64,000 nt of DNA, taken from Methyloversatilis sp. RAC08. GTDB taxonomy: Bacteria; Pseudomonadota; Gammaproteobacteria; Burkholderiales; Rhodocyclaceae. The notes beneath the pieces were generated by a model. That model was not told the origin of the DNA, did no database searches, and saw only the letters and a list, made by a program, of their open reading frames with translations. A program made the translations under genes and the position numbers. Where the stretch lies: positions 3,286,001 through 3,350,000 of the forward strand of contig NZ_CP016448.1 in NCBI RefSeq assembly GCF_001713355.1, in the 5' to 3' direction. Positions 1-13,000 of this stretch are shown here, one piece after another. Position 1 is the first letter of the stretch, and each line of letters begins with the position of its first letter.

Positions 1-1030
1 GGCGGATGGCCGGACGCTGACGACGGTGAGCACGGTCGGTGCGGTGACGGACATCCGGACCGGGACGATCGCGGGCAACGCCGGTTTTAACTCGTTCAAC
101 ACGTTCAGCGTCAATTCGGGGCACACGGCGAATCTGCACGTGCCGAGCGGGGCGGTGAATCTGGTGAACATCGTGCGCGATGCGCGCAGCGACATCCACG
201 GCACGCTGAACGCGATCCGCGACGGGCGCATCGGCGGCAATGTGTTCTTTGCCAACCCGCACGGATTTGTCGTCGGCGCGGGTGGCGTGGTGAATGTGGG
301 TTCGCTGTCGGTGAGCACGCCGACGCAGCGCTTCGCGGACCGCTTCTTCGTCAATGGTCAGCCGGACGCCGGATCGGTGGGCCAGTTGCTCAATGGCACG
401 GCGCCGCTGTCGAGCGCGGCGATCCGCATCGACGGGCAGATCAATGCGGCAGACGGGGTGACGCTGGCGGCGGGCACGGTGAGCGTGGCCGGAGCGGTGC
501 TGACGGGTGCGCGCTTCGAAGGTCGCGCGCCGGACTTCACCGACATCGTGAATACGCAGGGTGTGAGCGCGGGCAGCCGGCTGGTCGAGCGGGCGGGGCG
601 CATCTACATCGCGGCGGACGAGGACATCGAGATTGCCGGCACGCTGGATGCGCGCGGCGGCGGCGGCACCGACGGGGGCGACATCGATCTGCGGGCCGGG
701 CGCGACATCGTGGTCGACATCGACGCGATGGTGACGGCGGCGGGCGATGGTGAGGGGTCGGACGGCGGGCGCGTGTATTCGATGGCCGAGCGCAGCGCAG
801 TGATTCGCAGCGGTGCGGTGATGGACGCGAGTGCGGGGGCGAGCGGCGATGGCGGCTTCGTCGAGTTTTCGGCGAAGGATACGGTGGAGCTGGCCGGCGG
901 GCAGTTTCTGGCCGACGGGCGGGCGGGCGGCGCAGCCGGTCTGGTGCTGATCGATCCGCTGAACATCGTGCTCAGTGCGAACCTGCTGCGCGGTGCGGGC
1001 GGCTACACCGGCATTCCGGCGGGGCCGGAC
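1..1030 (+). repeat. Near-identical 1.03-kb repeat, copy 1 (tpsA TPS-domain end)
   Basis: Matches 17077-18106 with a constant offset of 17,076. I saw only two mismatches (757 G/C and 913 C/T), both synonymous. Identity breaks sharply just after base 1030 within the codons following AGPD. The repeat may extend upstream of the window. Confidence 0.93.
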
Positions 1031-4000
1031 AGCGGCGTCAGCGTCACCGGCGCCAACCTGCTGCTGCAGGCGACCAACAAGATCACGGTCAATGAAAACA
1101 TCGTCGTATCCAGCCGTCTGGTCGACAGCGATCACGTCGATGGTGCGTCGATCGGCCACTCCGGCAGCATCACCTTCGAGGCGCGCGAGATTGAACTGAA
1201 GTCCGGCAGCAAGGTGCTTGCCCATGCGACCGGCGCCTTCAGTGCCGGCGATGTCAGCCTGCTGGCAAGTGACATCAACGCCATCGGCGCAGTCCGCTCG
1301 GCCGATGCTCGGATCAAGGTCGAGAACGCGACCATACGCGGCGCGAACATCAAGCTGTCGGCGCTGGCGGATACCTCGCAGATCGTCCAGTTGCTGGAAA
1401 CCGCGCCGAATATCTCGCTGTCGCAGGCGCAGACCTTTCTTGACACGGAAATGGACGACATTTCCGACGGACCCGGCGGCGAATACCTCGCCATCACGAC
1501 CGATGCCACCGCGCTGACCGAAATCAAGGGCTCATCGATCAGTGGCAGCGGTGACGTGACGATCAAGGCGCATGCCGGCGCGCGCGCCGGCTTCGAAAAG
1601 ATCGCCACGGCGGATGTGACCATCGGCGACCACAACGGTGTCGCCAGCGAAATCAGCGGTCGCAAGGTCGATGTCGCAGCGACGTCGGACACCTCGCTCA
1701 CCTTCAACGTGCTGGGCAATGCGCTGCGGCTGGCCGACCAGAGCTGGCTGCCGGCCGAAGACAGCGGCGAAGTGCAACTGCTGAACGATCAGCTGTTCGA
1801 TTTTTCCAGCATCCCGCTGGTGTCGCTGTCGGAATCCACCGCCCGGGTCACCGTCACGGGCGCGACCGAACTGGCGGCGACCGATACGCTGACGCTGTCC
1901 TCGTCTGCCACATCGGCCGCCAAGCCCACGTTCGCCGGGCTGGTCGTCTTTTCGGTGGCATGGGGCGAGTCCACGGCGATCGCGGAAACCAAGGTTCAGG
2001 GTACGACCCAGCTCTCCAGCGGCAATGCCACATCGGTCAAGGCTGTGACCGACACCGAGCTGAACGTGACTGCCAGTGTCAATTCGACCAACAAGCCGAT
2101 CGACGCGACCTTCGTGCGCGCGTCAAACAACGCCACCACCAGCGCCATCATCGGTGACGACACCACAACCAACGCCGGCTCCGTCGCGGTCGAAGCGAAC
2201 ACCAAGGCCGATATTTCGGCTGGCGCGATCGCATCGAACACCGGCGGCAGCGGACTGGGCATTTCCGTTGCAGTCACCACCTCGACCACGAACACCACCG
2301 CCACGCTGGGCGGCGATGTCACGACCACCAACGGCGACGTCAAGGTCGACGCGACGACCGACATCGCCAAGAACAGCAGCGCTGCCGAAGCGGCGACGCT
2401 GGGCAACCCGAACACGCTGTCGGCGAAGATGACGAATTTCACCGCCGGCATCCAGCGCAATGTCGGCAGTTCGATACTGGGCGCCACCGGACTGGTCAGC
2501 TCCGGCACGGCCAGCAAGATCACCGACTTCATGTTCCCCGGCATCAAGGAGGGCAAGTTCAACGCCGCCGGTGCCGTGTCCTACACCGACTCGGAAAACA
2601 ACGCGAGCGCGAGCATTGCAGCAGGTGCGAGCGTCAAGGCGCACGGCAAGGTCGATGTGGTGTCCCTGATCAACGATCGTCCGAGCGCCAGTGCGGACGC
2701 CAAGGCCACCTCGACCGGCACCGCCATCGGCGGCTCGGTGGTGATTGCCAATTTCCTGAACAACAGCGACGCCTGGATCGGCGATCTGGCCGAGGTCGAT
2801 GCGCGAGGCGCGATCCGGGTCGATGCACAGACGCACATTCCATATCCCTGGCAGATCGACTGGAGTTCGCCGGCCGTCATCCTGAATCATCTGCAGGGCA
2901 ATCTGCTCGACCTCGTGCTGACGACGTTCGCGTTGAATTCGGCCAGCGGCAAGAGTGGCGTCGGCCTCGCAGCAGCAGTCACCGTATTCACGCTCGAGAA
3001 CAACTCGAACGCCTGGGTCGGCGAGGGCGCCAAGCTCAACACGATCTATGACAACGCGGTCGATGCGGCGCTCGATCTGAGTGGCCAGTCGGTCACCGTG
3101 TATGCGAAGAACGACGTCAACACGGTCAATGCAGCCGGCATCCTGTCGAAGAAATTCCTCGGCAGCGGTGGCGGCAAGGCGGCGATCGGCGGTTCGGCAA
3201 ACGTATTGACCGTCAGCGGCGAAGCGGTGGCGGGCATCCGCGATGGCGCCGATGTGCGCGCCGAGCAGGATGTCGAGGTGAAGGCCGAAAGCAACAACCA
3301 GATGGTCACCGTCACCGAGGCGGGCGGCAGTTCCGATCAGGTCGGTATCCAGGGCACGCTGTCGATGAATACGGTGCGCACCGACACCATTGCCTACATC
3401 GACGACAAGGCGAAGGTCGATGCGGGAAAGAACCTGACCATCGAGGCGGACAGCGAAATCCGCACGATTTCGGTGGCGGGCGGCATCGTCGTCACCAAGG
3501 GGCCGGTCGGCATCGGCCTGTCGGTATCGCTGAACACGCTGGACGCCGACGTGCGCGCCTTCATCGGCAATCGCTCACCGCTCGTCGATCTGGCACCGTC
3601 CACCGGCGTCATCAAGGTGGGCGACAACCTGACGCTGAATGCCACGGCTGACACGGAAATCGGGGCCTACTCGCTGGCCGGCGCGGTCGCCACCAGCAGC
3701 AAGTCGCAGACCGACGTGCCGGCCGATGCAGGCGAAACGCAGGACGGCGGCTCGAGTGCAGCCGTCGCCGGATCGGGTTCGTCGAGCGGCGGTTCCGCCG
3801 GCTCCGGTTCGTCGGGCGGCGGCGCAGGGTCGGGCACCGGCAAGGGCAAGTTCGGCATCGCGGTATCGGGTGACGCATCGGTCAACGACATCGAAGCCGA
3901 CACGCTGGCCTACATTTCCAGCGGCGTGCAGATCCAGCAGGCTGACAACGTGTCGGTCACCGCAGACAACACGCTGGACATCAACGCACTGTCCGGTGCC

Positions 4001-7000
4001 GTCACGATCTCAACCCAGCAGGACGGCAACAGCATCGCCGGCTCGTACGCGCAGAACACGCTTGCCGGCACCACCAGCGCCTACATCGCCGACGCGAGCG
4101 TCACGCAGAATGGCACGCTGACAATCTCTGCCGACGTCGATGGCAACATCAAGACCCTGTCGGCCACGCTGGCAGGTGCCAAGGGCAAGGCGGGTGTCGC
4201 CGGTTCGGTGTCGATCAACGAAATCAGCAACACCACGCACGCCTACATCGCACGTTCGTCGCTGAGCGGTGTCAGCAATGCGTTCATCAACGCCAGCGAT
4301 CTGTCAGGCATACAGTCGGTGGCCGGTGCGATCGCCTTCGGCGGCAAGGCCGGCATCGGCCTTTCGTTCGCCTGGAACAAGCTCGACAACGATACCCTCG
4401 TGTATGTCGATGATTCCGATCTGCAGGCCAGCGGCAGCATCACGCTGGATGCGCAGACCGACAACGACATCGACACCATTTCGGCTTCGCTCGGTCTGAG
4501 CAAGGGGCCGTTGGCGGGTTCCGGTGCGGTAGCGATCAATACCATCCACAACACGACCGAAGCTCGGGTAAGTGGCAAGAAGACCGCACTTGGCATGGAC
4601 GCCGGGACCGGCATCAGTTTGCTGGCAAAGGACGATTCCGAAATCTTCGCACTCGCGGGTGCCATCGGTGCCACGTCGGGCAACGCGGGCATCGGTGCTT
4701 CGGTCGCCTGGAGCGAGGTCGGCAATACGGTCAAAGCCACCATTGCCGGTGGTGCCGACGTGCGCACGACGAATGGCGAACTGAAGGTGGATGCAGCCGC
4801 CGACACGCGGATCGATGCCACGGCGGTGGCCGGAGGCGTGGCAGACAAGGTGGCGGTATCCGGGTCGTTCTCGTCGGTCGAAACGGACAATACCGTCAGC
4901 GCCAGCATCATCGGATCGAAGGTTCAGGCGGACAACAACGCTGTCATCGTCACGGCGCGCGACACCTCCGGCATGCTGTCGATCGCCGGCAGCGCGGCGC
5001 TGTCGCTTGGCGGCGCGGCCATCGGGGTCGGCATCGCCTATAACGTCATCGACAACACCACCGAAGCGCTGGTGACCAATTCAGATGTGGATGGCACGAG
5101 CATCCGGCTCGAAGCCACCGAGAACGCCGAGATCGAGGCGGTCGCTGCAGGCGGCGGTGGTTCGGCCAAGGTGGCGGTGACCGGTTCGCTGGGCATCAAC
5201 ACAATCAGCAACAGCACCGTGGCCCATGCATCGGGTTCCGACCTCGACGCCAGCGGCGACATCATGATCAAGGCGCGCGACGAATCGGAAATCCTGTCGA
5301 TTTCCGGCGCGGCGAGCGGCGCCGGTACGGCAGCGGTGGGCGCTGCCGGTTCGTACAACTCGATCGGTGGCGAAGTGCGTGCCGAAATGTCGGGCGGCAG
5401 CGCCGATGGCGCCAACGTGCGGATCGACGCCGAGCGTCAGGGCACGCTCGACGTGTGGGCCATTGCCGGCTCGGCCGCAGGCACCGCCGGTTTCGCCGGC
5501 TCGATCGCGCTGAACAACGCCGGCGGCGGCACGACCGCGCGCATCGACGACGGTGCCATCGTCAATGCGACCGGCAATGCGGTGGTCACGGCCGAGGCGG
5601 ATGACTTCATCAAGTCGCGTGCCGGCAGCGTGGCCTTCGGCGGCAGTATCGGCGCAGCCGGCGGCATCGCGTTCAACGACATCCAGTCGACGACAACGGC
5701 CGAGGTGACCGGCGCCAACACTTCGGTGACGGCGCTGGGCAACGGGCTGGCTGACCTGATCGATAGCGGCGCACTGAGCGCCTACAACAACAACCAGCTG
5801 CCGTCGCAGCAGCCGCTGTCCGGTCGCCAGCAGAAGGACAGCGTCAAGGGTGTCAGCGTGGTCGCGTCGTCCACCGCAATGGTCGAGAACATTGCGCTCA
5901 GCGCGGCCGGCGGCGGCAACGCCGGCGTTGCCGCGACAGTCGGCATCGCGATGATGGGCGGCAGCACGACGGCCCAGGTCACCAGCGGGGCCACGCTCAA
6001 CGCCAGTCTGGGCAGCGGCGATCAGGAAGCACGCGTCGCGGCCTATCACCATGACCAGATCGGGTCGGCCACGGGTGGCGCGGCCATCGGCGGCGACGCC
6101 GGCATCGGCGGTGCAGCCGATACGGCCGTGGTGTCGCATGTGACGACGGCGAACGTCGACAACGCCACGCTGAAGGCGAACAAGGCGGTGACCGTCGATG
6201 CCGGTTCGACCAGCAAGTTCGAACAGGCCATCCTGGCGGTCGGCGGCGGTACCTATGCAGGCCTGGCCGGCACGATCGGTGTGCTGCTGGTCGATGGCAC
6301 GACGCAGGCGCTGGTCCACAAAAGCGATCTCGAGTCGCAGGGCACGATCAAGGTCGAGGCCACATCGGACACCGAAGTCGACATCGACGCCGGTGCGCTG
6401 GCGGTCAGCGGCGTGGCCGGTGTCGGCATCACGGCCGCCGTGACCGTTATCGAGCAGACCACGCTGGCCCGGGTCAGTGGCGACAGCAGCCGCGAAAGCC
6501 GACTGGATGCAGATGGCGCAACGACCATCCGCGCCGATTCGCACTTCGATCAGGAAGTGCTTGCCGCCACGGCGGCGGCGGCTGGCGGCGTCGGGGTGGC
6601 GGGCACCATCAACGTCGTATTGGCCAAGGGCACGACCGATGCGCAGGTCGGCACCGGTGTGGAGATCAATTCGGACACCGCATTCGGCGGTACCGATGCG
6701 CAGGATGTATTCATCGAGGCGGACGACCTCATCAAGGTCGAGAGCGGTGTGGGCAGTCTGGGCGTGGGCATCGGCGGCGCCGGCGTCGGTGCCGCGGTCG
6801 ATGTCGTGCTGGTACGCAGCGGTTCGTCGGCTACGGTGGCGACCGGCGCGAAGATCACTGCTGACGGCGACATTTCCGTCACTGCCGACAGCGTGCGCGA
6901 TATCGACTCAACCACCGCCGCTGCGGCGGGGGGGCTGAGTGCCGGTATCGCCGGCGCGGTATCGGTCATTTCCATCGGCACCCGGCCGGATGGCGACGCC

Positions 7001-10000
7001 AGCGACAACACCACTGGATCGGTCAGCAAGGCGACCGAACTGGCGTCGCGCAGCGCCACCGGCAACCAGATCGACAGCGACACCGATGCCGCCGACGCGT
7101 CGGCAGCGCGCGCGAACGCGGCGCGTGCGGGCATCAATGCGTCGTCCGATTTCAACGCGACGCCGAGCAATACGTCCGCCGCCGCCATCGTGGCCAGCGG
7201 CGCCACGCTGAACGCAGGCGGCAATGTCGAAGTGCTTGCACACACGCGCAGCGACACCGACGCCACGGCGATCGGTGCGGCCATTTCCGGTGGCGTGTCG
7301 CTGGGCGGCGGCATCGCGATTTCGATGGTCGAAGATCGCACGGTGGCCAGTCTGGCCGGCTCGACCACGGCAAGCGGTGACGTGACCGTGCGGGCGACCG
7401 ATGATCAGCCGGACGTTTCCAAGTTGCGCACCTACGCCGGCGGTGCCGGTCTGGCCGGGCTGGCTGCCAGCTTCGCGTGGCACGAAAAGTCCTCGACCGC
7501 GACGGCCAGTCTGGGTGGCATCGTGACGGCGAGCACCGGCAGCGTGACGGTCAATGCAAAGGTCGATCACAACCTCGATGCCGAAGGCGGGGCGGCCGCC
7601 CTGGGTGTCGTCGGTATCGGTGCCGCGATCGCCTACGTCGATGAAACCAGTTCCGCCGAAGCACAACTGCTGAACGGCGCCGATATCACCGCCGAGTCGC
7701 TCGACGTGTACGGACAGTCGCGCACGACTTCGAAGGGCGAGGTGGAAGCGGCCGCAGGCGGCATCGTGGCCGGTGCGGGCGCCGATGCCAATGTGAGCGA
7801 CGAATCAGCCGCCCGGGCGACTGTCGGCAACAACGTGAAGGTGACGACCGTCGGCGGCCTGACGCAGATCCGCGCCGACAGTGACCCGGTGGCGGAAGCG
7901 ATCACCGTCGGCATCGCCGTGTCGGCCGGGCTGTCGATCGGCGTGTCGCTGGCCGAAGCCACCGTCGATACCGATTCTCTCGTCACCATCGGCACCGACT
8001 TCGACGTGACGGCCGGAAACCTCACGCTGAAGGCGCAAACCCTGCCGCGCTCCGGGCGCGAAACGGCAAACGCCGACGCGCTGGCAGCCGGCGGCGGTCT
8101 GCTGCTGGGCGCAACCGCGACCGAAGCCGTCGCCACGGTCGAATCGATCACGCGTGTCCAGATGGGTGCCGGTCACGACATCAAGCTCGGCAACGGCGTG
8201 TTCAACACGCTGTCGAAATCGATAGTGAGTGGGCTGAGCGATGTGAGCGGCATCGCGATCGGCTTCATCGCAGCCGGTGGCAACAGCGCGGAAACGACGG
8301 TGGACAGCACGACCGAAGCGCTGATCGGTGCAGGCACGATCAACGCCGGCAGCATCGTCATCCGCAGCGAAAGCAGCGACACGCTGGATGCCGAATCGGA
8401 ATCGGGGGCCGGCGGCCTCGGCGTGCTGCTGGCGGCCAGCGTGGTCAATGACGCCGACGCGACCACCACGACGCAGGTCGCGGGCACGCTGCGTGCGGCC
8501 ACCGTAGACATCGACGCCAAGCACACCACCGACTTCCAGGGCACCGCCGACAGCACGTCGGCGTCGGTCGCCGGCTACTCGGGCGCCTGGGTCACCAACA
8601 CGGTAGACAACACGACCAAGGTCGAACTGCTGAACGGCACCCGCATCGAGAATGCGCAGACGGTCGACATCGACGCCGAAACGCGAGTCATCAAGGGCTC
8701 GGCCGGTGCCGACTGGACGGTGCAGGCGGCGTCCGGTGGCATCCTGTCCGGCGCATCCGGCGCCAGCTACTCGACGATACGCAACGACACCGACGTGCTG
8801 ATCGGCAGCAATGCCTTCATCGATGCACGGGTGGCCGGTCTCAACGCCGGTGCGATACGCATCGGTGCAAAGAACGATGTCGATGTGTACGACGCGGTGC
8901 TGCTCGACACCGGCGGCGCGATCGCGATCGCGCACACCGAGTCGTACATCATGGCCGACAAGAACGACGCCGACATCACGGTCGGTGCCGGCACGCTGGT
9001 GCAGAGCGACGGCGACATCGTGCTCGATGCGCGCACCGAAGCCATCATCGATACCGAGGCGCAGAGCAAGACCTACGGCCTGGCGGGTGCGCCGTCCGGC
9101 GAGTCGCTGTCGCGCCTGATCACCAGCAACGACATCCACCTGAACGGTGCGCGGCTCGAATCGGAAGAGAACATCCGCCTGCTGGCCGGCCACAACAACA
9201 ACCTCGTTGCCGACGCCGAAACCCGGCTGTGGAACAAGACGGTCATCCCGATCAACAGCGTGCCGGACGCACACGGTGAAATCCGCCAGGACAATCGCAT
9301 CAGCATTGCCGCCTACAGCGCCGACCTGACCGGCATCACCGGCATCCGCGAACAGCAGATCGCACGTGCGGCGGTCGCCTCGGTCAAGGACATCGACCTG
9401 AAGGCGGGCGAAGGCAGCCACACCACGCGCGGCTATGGCAGCGGCACCGACCTGTACCGCGAGGCGCTGGAAGCGCTGGGCAGGATTTTCGACGACGACA
9501 TCAGCCTCGACATCAAGGGCGGTTCGCAATTCACCGACTCGCGTTCCGGCGTCAACGTCAATGGCACGGTATTCGCCGGTACGCGCCACCACCAGTACCT
9601 GGAGTTCGGCGCCAACGGCCAGATGGTGCGCCAGTCGGAGAACATGAGCTTCAGCCGGCGCAACAATGTGTCGCTCGCGCGTGAAATCCAGAGCCGGATC
9701 GACGCGCTGCAACTGCTCTACAACGAGTACATCAATGACAATCCGGATATCGCCAACGGTTTCCTGAACGACATCCAGATACTGCAGGCGCGTCAGACGC
9801 AGCTGGGTGTCGGCGCGACCGTGAATTTCGTCGATGTGGACCCGGCTGCCGCCTACACCGGCAACATCAGCATCACCGGTGACTGGCTCACGGGAGCCTC
9901 GTCGGCGGAATTGATCGCGCCGGGCGATTCGATCATCGAAGTGATCAACAACGGCAACCAGTTCCTGCGCATCAAGCCGGGTGTCGCAGCGCTCGACTGC

Positions 10001-13000
10001 ATGGCGGCGCTGTGCATCCCGGGCGAGGCCGGCGGTCTGGTCACGCTCAACGGGGTGCGGGTCAGTTCGACGGCCGAAATCAACGCCCGCAACCAGTATG
10101 GTCAGGTGGCGAGCTTCGGCGCCGGCAATGTGGTCGATCGCACCAATTCGCCCGACCCGAAGATACTGCTGAAGAACACCTATGAAGATCCGGTCAACCT
10201 GAATGCACTGAGGCCGGAAATACATGTCGATGGTGACCTGTCCAACGCGCGCGGCATCGTCAAGATCGAAAGCACCGGTTCCGTGCTGGTGGCGTCGAAT
10301 GTCATCGCCCAGACGATAGACATCGCGACGAAGGGCGATTTCATCAAGACCTTCTCGCTCGGCTTCAGCCACCTCGCGGGCGACCCTTCGCTGTACGACG
10401 TTGTCGCGGGCTACATCAACAGTGCAGGCAATTTCTTCAACGGCTTCCAGCAGCACTACGAGGCGATCGCAAAGTCGGAGTTCGGTGTCGCCACCAGTGC
10501 CTTTTCGACCACCCCCTGGTACAACACCTACAAGGCGTATTCGGTCGCCAATGCCGGCCTGACGTCCGAAGGCAGCACCATCGCCGGGAACAATGTGTTC
10601 ATCAGCGGCGAGAAGCTGAACATCAACGGCTTGATCCAGAGCGGGCTGACCGACTACAACCTGACGATCAATTCGACCGTGCTGAATCAGGCGAGGGCGG
10701 CGAACGGCGGCTGGGTCGCGCTCGAACTGCCATCGGCCGGCAGCACGCTGGCTGATGTGTTCCGACCCAAGGTGCGCTGGGACAGCGCCAGCAACACCCT
10801 CGAGCTGGGCTCGATCCAGGTCGAGGGCGGCTACATGCAGTTCTACGGCGACATCTTCAGCACCGGCAACGGTCAATTGAAGGTGCGCGACGGCTACGGG
10901 CGGATCGAGGTCAACAACACCTCCGGCGCAAGTCTGGCGCTGAACAGGCTCGATACCGGTTCGGCAGCGGCCGGCACGATCAAGATCATCGACACCAGCA
11001 CCAAGCTCAACGGCAAGCCGCTGGAAACCGTGATCACGCGTCTGAACGGACAGGTGACCTACACGCAGACGAATGCGTCGTCCGACGGCCTCCGCCCGAC
11101 GGTCAATGTGCTCGGCGATGCCTCCGGCAGGCTCGCGACGTACAACCCGCGTGGCGAGCGCCGGTTCAAGTGGATCAATGCGGAAACCTACGACGTCTAC
11201 AAATGGGAAACCTATTCGAAGAGCCTGCTGTTCGATGCCGCGTTTCTGGATGCACTGTCCAAGGATCCGGGCGGCCGGTCCGGCGGTGACACCACGACGA
11301 CGCGGACGGAACGCATCAGCGGTGACTGGCTGGCGCAGGACAACCGCACGGCTGACTACATCATGGATTTCACCAAGACGCGAACCGGCGTCGCGACCAA
11401 GGGCGTCGACTCGCTTTGGATTGTCGACAGCTACGGTTCGGACTGCGCCGGTGATCTGTGCGTCTCGAAAACGTATGTGTCGCGCAAGGAATGGGAGTGG
11501 ACCGAGCGCAATTACTATGTTCACAGCCTGAATGCATCGAAGTCCATCAACATCCAGTTCATCGGTCACGACACGGGGCTGCTGAACGTCAGCAGCAACG
11601 GCGCGCTGGCGTTGCAGGGGGCTGTACGCAATCTCACCGGAAACACGTCGCTGTCCGGCACCGGCATTGTGGCGGGTGACGTCGCCCAGATCATCGCCGG
11701 CAACCTGACGATGACCGCGACCAACGGCTCGATCGGCGGCCCGGCCCTGGCCGGCAGCAATCACATCAAGCTCGACCTGCAGGGCACGGGCGCGCTGACC
11801 GCGACGGCGACCGGCGGCGTGGCACTGTGGGAAACCAAGGGCGACCTGCGCCTCGTCAATGTCACCGGTGGCAATGGCAGCCTGGTTGACCTGAAGGCGG
11901 ACGCCAATCTGGTCGACGCCAATGGCACGGCGAACAACGTCGCGGGTGGTTTCGTACGGCTCACATCGGAGAACGCGGGCATCGGCAGCATTGCCGATCC
12001 GCTCGAGATCGATGTCCGCTCGTCGAATGGCTGGATCGAAACCAGTGCCGCTGGCGACACCGGGCTGACCGAAACCGACGGCGACATGAGACTGCTCGCG
12101 GTGTCGGCCAATGGTGGCGACGTGCGGCTCGAGTCGGTCAATGGCTCGATACTCGACGTCAATGACGCCCAGCAGGTCGATGTGGAAACCCGTACGCAGT
12201 TGCTGCAGGTGGCACAGCGTGCGCGGCTGACCGCGTCGGCGGGTGCGAACCAGAGCATCGACAACACGCTCAAGGCGTACAACGATCAGAAGGAGCAGGA
12301 TTACCTGCAGTACTGGCAGATGCGCGGCCTGAAGGAAAACTTCGACGCCACGGGTGTATCCACCGGCTTCACCGCGGCCGCCTACGACGCCGGCTACACC
12401 TTCGTGCTCGATGCGCAGACCGCACAGGCGCTGCGCACCGCCAATGGCTGGGGTGACGCCGAAATCGCCGCCTACCAGAACCAGCGTACCGCCTTCTTCC
12501 ATCAGGCGGCGGCCGAATTCGGCACCGGCAGCGCTTCCACGTTCAACAAGAACTTCAGCTACAACGTCGCCACGCAGGACGCCACGCGCGCCGATGCGCT
12601 GCGCGACGGCGGCGCCTGGACTGAAGCCGAAGTCACCAACCGCATCGCAGCCGGCCTGTTCAAGGACACCTCGGATACCGAAGTGCTGATCGAGGAAGCC
12701 AACGTCATCGGCGAGAACATCCAGCTGATCGCCGCCCGCGGCATCGGCAAGGAAAGCACGGCGCTGGTCATCGGTACCAACCCGACCGCGTGGAGCGAAG
12801 ACGAACAGCTCGCACTGATCGCCGCCGAGCGCGCTGACGTGCGCATCGACACCGATGCGAAGACCATCACCATCCTGCGCAAGGACGATGTCGATTTCAC
12901 TGCGCAGAACAACGGCACGATCACCGCAACGGCGACCGACAGCATCTACCTCGGTTCGGAAGAAGACGTCCGGGTGGCCTTGATCGCCACCCCGGCCGAC

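Noticed and set aside
3745-3850. Ser/Gly-rich stretch as a tandem DNA repeat or CRISPR-like array
   Set aside because: It is in frame within tpsA, has no regular unit and no spacers; it is a protein linker.
7805-12502. 1,565-codon open frame on the minus strand opposite tpsA copy 1
   Set aside because: It is a by-product of GC-rich codon usage: the product is rich in Arg, His, Gly and Asp with no fold or motif, and it lies wholly antisense to a well-supported gene. Similar frames at 16982-20764, 20930-23941 and 25016-29281 are rejected for the same reason.
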